This document shows positions 30,090 to 35,093 of a DNA stretch of 35,093 nt, piece after piece. Within the stretch, counting starts at the first letter, position 1. Each line of letters starts with the position of its first letter. The notes beneath the pieces are model-generated. The model was given only the letters and a program-made list of their open reading frames with translations, had not been told where the DNA came from and did not search any database. The stretch covers positions 20,863 through 55,955 of the forward strand of contig PMBV01000490.1 of assembly GCA_003153055.1 (NCBI GenBank), in the 5' to 3' direction. Origin of the DNA: Myxococcales bacterium (GTDB lineage: Bacteria > Myxococcota > Myxococcia > Myxococcales > Myxococcaceae). A program made the translations under genes and the position numbers.

Positions 30090-31757
30090 TCAGCGCGAGG
30101 AAGGGGCCCGATTGAACTCGTCGAAGTACCCGAGCACGGCGGCCACGTAGCCGGGAGTTTCCCCATTTCTGGGTATCGGGGCGAACAGTGGCCGGGCCTT
30201 GGCGTTGTAGGCCACCAACGCATCGGTGACGTCGCCGGCGTAGTACTTGAGCAGCACGGCGATGAGCCGGGTTCCGGCCAAGATGTTGGTGTCTGGCTCG
30301 CTGAGGTCGGCAACGGTCAAGTTGACCTTGGCGGCGTTGAACGGCATCACCTGCATGAGGCCGACGGCCCCCGCGGGCGACTTGGCGTTCGGGTCGAAGT
30401 TCGATTCACGCTTGATGATGGCCTTCACCAGGGCGGGAGGCACCCCGTAGACGTCCTTCACCTCGGCCACGGCGCGATCAATGAAGACGTCGTACCGGTG
30501 CTCGGGCCGAAGGTCGTCGTTCTGAACTATCTTCCCGTCGGGCAGGACGCGAGGGCGGCGGTAGACCTTGCGGAGAATCGCGTCGATGTCCGACGAGGGG
30601 GTGCTCTGGTGAAATTGGCGGGTGAGCTCCTTGAGGGCCTTGTAGGCACCGGTCAGGTCGGGGTCGTTCTGGTCGCTCGCGGGCTCGGGGAGGTCAGGCG
30701 GCGGGGGCAGCTTGGGGCGCTCGATGACGCGGGGGGAGCCACCGGGGCCTGCCTCAGACGGAGCGTGCGCCGCGAGTGTGCCAGGAAGCACCGGCCGCAG
30801 CTCAGCCAGCTCATCGGACGGCGGAGGACGGACGGCGACCTTGGGAGCCGGGGCAGCGCGGTTCGCAGTGGCCCAGACGCCGGTGCCGACGGCGCTGAGC
30901 ACCAGCACCCCGCCGATGGCCAAGCCAATCTTCAGGTCGAAGCCCTTGGCCGGTGGAGGAGGCTCCAGCTCTTCGGGCTCGTCCTCCGCACCGTCTTCTT
31001 CGCGGTCGTCGTTGGCCTGCGTGCGCGACCCCGGCAGCGGCGAGCGACCGGGCTTCCAGTTGGCGGGCTCCTCGCGCTCCTCGCGATCGACGGGGTGCGT
31101 CATGGGCGGCGCGGAGCGGCGGTGGGTGGCCTTGGCGGGCGGCTCCGCTGGGGCCGGGCTGGGGATCGCCTTCCATACGCCGGCCCGGGAGCCTGAGTGG
31201 GAGACGGCGACGACGGGGAGATCGAGCATCGAGCCCGACACGATGACGGTGGGAGGGGTCTTCCGGGGGCTGGCGACAATCGCGGCGGTTTCCCGCTCGT
31301 TCATGCGGGCGGGGCCTTCGTCGAGGACCGGCATCGGAGGGAGCGTCTCGGCGAGAAACGGGCTCAAATCGGCCTGGAGGTGCTTGAAGGCCCCTTTGAC
31401 GTGCTGTTCCAGCAGCCGGGTGGTGGCTCCGACGATGAACTGGGCCTCGGTGACCTCGACGGTCTGGCCGGAGCGGTTGTAGCGGACGCCCCCGGCAGCC
31501 TTCTCGATGGCCGCGAACTGCGCCTCGGAGAGGTCGATCTGCACCAGCTCGGCGGCGGCGAAACGGGCCGGCTGGGGGCCCCAGGAGACTCGACCGGCTC
31601 TGAACTGGCGGCGGAAGTCGGAGTCGATGGCGAGGAAGCGGAGCGTGGCGGCGACGAGAAAGGAGTCGAGCTTGAGCCCCGCGGCACCCGCGGCGGGCTT
31701 TACGACACCGAGGTCGGCTTCGGAGAGCCGGACCAATACCTCGCGTCCACCCCGCAT
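30090..31757 (-). CDS. membrane-anchored lytic transglycosylase with unusual N-terminal region
   Basis: This is a 555-residue protein. Residues 1-135 contain two similar segments (about 6-42 and 70-116; VLVRLSEADLG and LVQIDLSEAQF followed by helix-forming text) resembling ribbon-helix-helix or DUF1778-like units. A long disordered acidic, Pro-rich region follows, then a membrane segment at about 276-298 (KIGLAIGGVLVLSAVGTGVW). The C-terminal SLT domain (about 420-545) has the catalytic Glu451 in KRESNFDP, and GAVGLMQVMP and ALVAYNA motifs. The SLT part should lie in the periplasm and cleave peptidoglycan. As the gene precedes tssJ in the T6SS operon, local cell wall opening for T6SS assembly is the likely job. 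The start is uncertain: a GTG at 31766 is in frame. Confidence 0.85.
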   Translation of the reverse strand: MRGGREVLVRLSEADLGVVKPAAGAAGLKLDSFLVAATLRFLAIDSDFRRQFRAGRVSWGPQPARFAAAELVQIDLSEAQFAAIEKAAGGVRYNRSGQTVEVTEAQFIVGATTRLLEQHVKGAFKHLQADLSPFLAETLPPMPVLDEGPARMNERETAAIVASPRKTPPTVIVSGSMLDLPVVAVSHSGSRAGVWKAIPSPAPAEPPAKATHRRSAPPMTHPVDREEREEPANWKPGRSPLPGSRTQANDDREEDGAEDEPEELEPPPPAKGFDLKIGLAIGGVLVLSAVGTGVWATANRAAPAPKVAVRPPPSDELAELRPVLPGTLAAHAPSEAGPGGSPRVIERPKLPPPPDLPEPASDQNDPDLTGAYKALKELTRQFHQSTPSSDIDAILRKVYRRPRVLPDGKIVQNDDLRPEHRYDVFIDRAVAEVKDVYGVPPALVKAIIKRESNFDPNAKSPAGAVGLMQVMPFNAAKVNLTVADLSEPDTNILAGTRLIAVLLKYYAGDVTDALVAYNAKARPLFAPIPRNGETPGYVAAVLGYFDEFNRAPSSR

Positions 31758-31829
31758 CGCCGTCACACTACCACAGCAGGCATTAGGTGGGGACAGCTTC
31801 GTCGGGCGACTCGCGATCGAGGCCCGAGC

Positions 31830-32372
31830 TCAACTCGGGGCCCAGACGGCTCCATCGAGCTTCGGAAAGGTCAGCTCGCACGAGCCTGAAGGTGTCTTGG
31901 GAGTCCAGCATTTCCCGTTGTGGTTCGTTTGGCCCGCGACGACCTTTCCGTCTGGCAGCTTGAGCTGGTAGGCCACATTGGGCACCGGAGCGCCGTCTTC
32001 GTCGACCAAGACGACCTCGATGAAGTCGAGTAGGACGTCTGACTCCCACGGCTCGGGCACGTAGGGCCCCTCGACGTCAGGTGACGGGGGAAGCGCCCAC
32101 TCGACCTTCTCGAACTGCAGGCACCCCGAGGTGACCGCGACCGAGAGCTCCTCCCCAAGGCGCCCCACGAAGGCTCCATCCATTCTGTCTCGTGGGAGCG
32201 ACTCGCTGCGCCCGGTGAGCTCTGCGCTCAGCTCCAGGGCCCCATCGAGCGCAGCTGGTTCGAGGTTGCGCAGTTGACACGACGCGAAGAACCACACGCT
32301 CCGCGCCAGGTCGGCTTCGTCAGGCTGAGGTTGCGCCCCGAAGCGCTCAACCCTGCCGCGAAATTCCCCCAT
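31830..32372 (-). CDS. small T6SS-associated protein with C-terminal Ig-like domain
   Basis: This is a 180-residue protein. The first 110 residues match no family I know. Residues about 117-178 (VVLVDEDGAPVPNVAYQLKL, DGKVVAGQTNHNGKC, PSGSCELTFPKLD) form a carboxypeptidase-regulatory-like or Ig-like beta-sandwich domain. This kind of domain is often found in proteins next to VgrG, where the pattern G.PVP.v.Y.l.lpDG....G..d..G recurs. There is no signal peptide. The ATG at 32372 is preferred, but its ribosome binding site is poor. It sits between the LysM-like gene and the transglycosylase gene, and may help load or assemble the VgrG tip. Confidence 0.75.
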   Translation of the reverse strand: MGEFRGRVERFGAQPQPDEADLARSVWFFASCQLRNLEPAALDGALELSAELTGRSESLPRDRMDGAFVGRLGEELSVAVTSGCLQFEKVEWALPPSPDVEGPYVPEPWESDVLLDFIEVVLVDEDGAPVPNVAYQLKLPDGKVVAGQTNHNGKCWTPKTPSGSCELTFPKLDGAVWAPS

Positions 32373-32462
32373 CGGAGTGCAAATTCTCCAGGCCGAAATT
32401 GCCACGAGGGCGAAGGTACTCCTGACGCACACCCCCGGGCAAGCCTCCGAAGACGAGCGGTC

Positions 32463-33419
32463 TCATGCGGAGAAGAGAAATGCGCGCAGCGGTAGCTCGA
32501 TCGGCGCGACACGCAAGACGTGGTGGACGCCCGGAGCGAGCAGCTTGAGCTCGAGAGGCTTCGGTATGAGGAGCATCCCCGGGTCATCGACGGCGGTGAA
32601 GACGTATTTCTTCTGGTCGGGACCCCGCTTGAAGCAGCCCACGTCGGCGGCCAGGTGAGCACTCACCTTGTCTTGGTCGTCGGTGCCGAAGTTGAACTTG
32701 GCCAGCTTCTTCCACGTGAGGCCAGCGGCCGTGGCGACCGACTCCAGCGTCTCTCCATCTCGACCGTGGCGGAGCTCGACGATGGCGAGGGCAGAAGGGG
32801 CCTTTCTCCTCGCGGTCGAAGCGTTCTCGGGCGGAGGCCGTTCTCCCGTGTCGACGAAGCGCGCGCACTCCTTGTACGCCAGACCGTCAGCCTTGGCCCG
32901 CACGCTGCAGGCACCAGGAACCGGGTCGACTCGGGCTCGCCCATCGGAGTCGGTCTCGAGCATCGAGGTGCTCCCCTTCCCCGGGTCGATGACGAGGGCG
33001 ACGCCGCTGACCGGTTCGCCCGTGTCGTCCCACACCACTCGAACCTCGAACCAGGCCGGTCCGCTTTCCTTCTCGGGCTCGACCTTGACCTCTTCTTCGA
33101 CGGGCGGCGGCGGAACGCCGGGCTGCTCCTTCAGCGCGACGAGCTCTCCTCGGAGCACGGCCTCGAGCACCTCCGGGAGCACCACTTCGGCCCTTGGCGC
33201 GAAGCCTGGGCTGTGGCGGCACACGGCGGCATGCATGGATGCCAAGGTGCCCGAGGCCCAGCCGAACTGCACACTCGAGGTCAAGGCCGCCTGCGCCGTG
33301 CGAGGGTCAACGACCTGGTCGCGCTCGTCGCCGTCGAGATCCCACGACCGAACGAACCGGAAATCGCCCAAAAAGCTTCGAATCGACCAACCGTGGTGAA
33401 ACCTCAAACCCGAAACCAT
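32463..33419 (-). CDS. T6SS-associated protein with Ig-like and LysM-like domains
   Basis: This is a 318-residue protein. An N-terminal part of unknown family (1-98) is followed by a Pro/Glu linker and an Ig-like domain (about 122-178; WDDTGEPVSGVALVIDPG, DGRARVDPVPGACSV). A LysM-like segment (about 215-290; DGETLESVATAAGLTWKKLAKFNFGTDD and IPKP) follows. The layout occurs in proteins encoded beside vgrG in other T6SS loci. There is no signal peptide. The ATG at 33419 has GGGAGG 7 nt upstream. It is divergent from vgrG. Possible roles are a tip-associated structural protein or a cargo adaptor; peptidoglycan binding through the LysM-like part is possible but unproven. Confidence 0.78.
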   Translation of the reverse strand: MVSGLRFHHGWSIRSFLGDFRFVRSWDLDGDERDQVVDPRTAQAALTSSVQFGWASGTLASMHAAVCRHSPGFAPRAEVVLPEVLEAVLRGELVALKEQPGVPPPPVEEEVKVEPEKESGPAWFEVRVVWDDTGEPVSGVALVIDPGKGSTSMLETDSDGRARVDPVPGACSVRAKADGLAYKECARFVDTGERPPPENASTARRKAPSALAIVELRHGRDGETLESVATAAGLTWKKLAKFNFGTDDQDKVSAHLAADVGCFKRGPDQKKYVFTAVDDPGMLLIPKPLELKLLAPGVHHVLRVAPIELPLRAFLFSA

Positions 33420-33621
33420 CCACTCGCCTCCCAGCAATACAGTGACGCCGGAGGGTTAGCACATCAGCGGCCTTCGCCAGAAGAGGAAGCCGGGGGCACG
33501 TCGCCGGCCCGGGAGCTCCCCACTCGCAAGAACGGGAATATCGAGCTAACGTCTGGGCTTCAGTTTCGGTTCGGCGGAGCAGCTCGGTGATGTAAACTGG
33601 TGGCACAGGGTGGGGGCACAG

Positions 33622-35093
33622 ATGCCCCCGGGGAGCAGCAGACACATGAGCAGCGGGGGCGAGGACCTAGTTCCGAATGCTGTGCAGTCTTTCGAGTTCC
33701 ACGGCTCGGGGAGTCTCCCGAAGCTGGAGCCCTTCGAGTTCAAGCTCGAGGAGAACCTGTCGAAGCCGTACACGCTGACGCTCAGGCTGGTGGCCAAAGA
33801 CCCCAGCATCGACGAGTCGAAGCTCGTCGGTCAGGCCTGCACGCTGACGCTGACGCGCGGAGGCCTCGTGCATCACTTCAACGGCATCGTGGTCGAGGCC
33901 ACGTTCTCGGGCATCGCCCTCGACGCGATGACACCCCAGGGGAACCTGCCGACGGGCATCGTCGACCTCATGATCATGCCGGCGGTCGACCTGCTCCGGC
34001 AGCGGCGGAACAGCCGCATCTTCCAGAACCTCAAGGTCACCGCCATCTTGAAGCAGGTGCTCGAGGAGGCCCTGGGTGACTACGGCCGCAAGGTGCAGGT
34101 GAAGACCTCGAAGGACTACCAGGAGCTCGAGTACTGCACTCAGTTCGACGAGACCGACTTCGACTTCGTCCAGCGGCTGATGGGGACCGAAGGCATCATG
34201 TGGTACTTCAAGCAGGGCGAGAAGGCAGAGGAGCTCATCCTCTTCGACTCCGCCGACACGTACCTCGAGCTGGTGACGATGGACCACGGGAAGGTGCCCT
34301 TCGAGACGCACTTCCAGGCGGAGCTTGTCACCGAGACGGTGACTCGCTTCACGTTGGATACGCGCCTGACGTCGACGACGGCGACAGTGCGGGCCTTCAA
34401 CTGGTCGAAGGCGGCGACCCCCGACGAGACGTCGGCGCAGGGCAAGGACAGCCTCAAGCGGGAGCGCGAGTGGTACCTGGGTGAGGCCCCGGTGGGGCTC
34501 CGGGCACCGAATGGCGACGGGGTGTATGACAAGACGAGCGCCGAGGTCCGCGCGAAGGTGATTCGAGAGACGGTCCTGTCCCGCACCCGCATCGCCTCCG
34601 GAGACGGCGACGTCACCGGGCTTTCCCCGGGCGTGACGTTCGACTTGGACAACGCCCTGCGCGACGAGCTCAACCGGAAGTACCTGGTGATTCAGGTGAG
34701 CCACCGGGGCGTACGGCCGGGAGATACGAGAAGGGGCACTTTCAACGCCGAGGTAGGAGAAGTCACCTACTCCAACACCTTCAGGTGCGTGGCGTCAGAC
34801 GTGCTGTACAGGCTCGCGACCCCGCCGCGCCGTTTCGTGCAGACGATGCAAACGGCGACCGTGGTGGGCGACGAGGACATCACCACCGACGTGCATCGCC
34901 GCATCAAGGTGCAGTTCCACTGGGCCAGGCCGTGGAATGGGAAGGACAAGGCCATCAAGCCCTCGTGTTGGGTGCGGGTGGCCCAAGCCTCCGCTGGCAT
35001 CGGCTTCGGGTGCGTCTTCATCCCCCGCAAGGGACAGGAAGTCGTCATCACCTTCCTCGAGGGCGATCCGGACAAGCCCCTCGTCATCGGCTC
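33622..35093 (+). CDS. vgrG: T6SS spike protein VgrG (TssI), 3' end cut by window
   Basis: The frame from an ATG at 33622 is open to the right edge, giving 490 residues. The gp27-like part includes QFDETDFDFVQRLMGTEGIMWYF, a VgrG hallmark. The gp5-like OB domain carries HRRIKVQFHW, SCWVRVAQASAG-type text, IPRKGQEVVITFLEGDPDKPLVIG, nearly identical to the family consensus. VgrG trimers tip the Hcp tube and carry effectors. Any C-terminal extension or effector domain lies outside the window. GGTGGGGG lies just before the ATG at 33622; an ATG at 33646 in the same frame is an alternative. It is transcribed opposite to the main T6SS operon, with 200 nt of shared upstream region. Confidence 0.95.
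   Translation, partial: MPPGSSRHMSSGGEDLVPNAVQSFEFHGSGSLPKLEPFEFKLEENLSKPYTLTLRLVAKDPSIDESKLVGQACTLTLTRGGLVHHFNGIVVEATFSGIALDAMTPQGNLPTGIVDLMIMPAVDLLRQRRNSRIFQNLKVTAILKQVLEEALGDYGRKVQVKTSKDYQELEYCTQFDETDFDFVQRLMGTEGIMWYFKQGEKAEELILFDSADTYLELVTMDHGKVPFETHFQAELVTETVTRFTLDTRLTSTTATVRAFNWSKAATPDETSAQGKDSLKREREWYLGEAPVGLRAPNGDGVYDKTSAEVRAKVIRETVLSRTRIASGDGDVTGLSPGVTFDLDNALRDELNRKYLVIQVSHRGVRPGDTRRGTFNAEVGEVTYSNTFRCVASDVLYRLATPPRRFVQTMQTATVVGDEDITTDVHRRIKVQFHWARPWNGKDKAIKPSCWVRVAQASAGIGFGCVFIPRKGQEVVITFLEGDPDKPLVIG

Noticed and set aside
33595..33621. TGGCAC followed by a G-rich stretch as a sigma54 promoter of vgrG
   Set aside because: The GG-GC spacing is 12 instead of 10, and the site would lie too close to the start codon.

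Overview
The window is a GC-rich bacterial chromosome segment with tightly packed genes, frequent GTG starts and many 1-4 nt stop/start overlaps. The codon usage, the Cys-rich 'NCGGCG' lipoprotein and the type VI secretion gene content suggest a myxobacterium (phylum Myxococcota); this is inferred from style, not from a marker gene. No rRNA, tRNA, CRISPR array or insertion sequence was seen.

Left part (1-6000). The 5' part of an Rpn/YhgA-like PD-(D/E)XK nuclease gene runs off the left edge on the minus strand. Divergent to it is a vitamin B12 uptake operon: a candidate promoter, a clear cobalamin riboswitch whose last hairpin appears to mask the ribosome binding site, a BtuB-type TonB-dependent receptor, a lipoprotein with Cys-rich repeats and a beta-propeller-like body, and a BtuF-type binding protein. 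The genes overlap by 1-4 nt. No BtuC/BtuD genes are in the window. A strong hairpin separates btuF from a convergent DUF985 cupin gene.

Middle and right part (6000-33400, all minus strand, read right to left). This is a complete type VI secretion system (T6SS). In transcription order: a LysM-like/Ig-like protein, a small Ig-like protein, a membrane-anchored lytic transglycosylase, TssJ, TssK, TssL, TssM, TagF, TssA, TssB, TssC, Hcp, TssE, TssF, TssG, TssH (ClpV) and an FHA (TagH/Fha) protein. With the divergent vgrG at the right edge (truncated there), all 13 core Tss components are present. No PAAR protein and no PpkA/PppA kinase/phosphatase pair is visible.

Downstream of the FHA gene lies what looks like the effector/cargo end of the locus: a coding stretch of unclear frame, a Pro-rich protein with a C-terminal ADP-ribosyltransferase toxin domain, a translationally coupled membrane-anchored small protein (candidate immunity partner), a Cu-only SodC-like lipoprotein, a Gly/Ala-rich protein with a Pro-rich N-terminus, and a TPR protein. 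The most interesting hypotheses are (1) the ART protein as a T6SS effector with an unusual membrane-anchored partner, (2) the Gly-rich/TPR pair as a second cargo module, (3) a BtuG-like cobalamin-capturing lipoprotein outside Bacteroidota, and (4) a lytic transglycosylase carrying duplicated ribbon-helix-helix-like segments on its cytoplasmic side.
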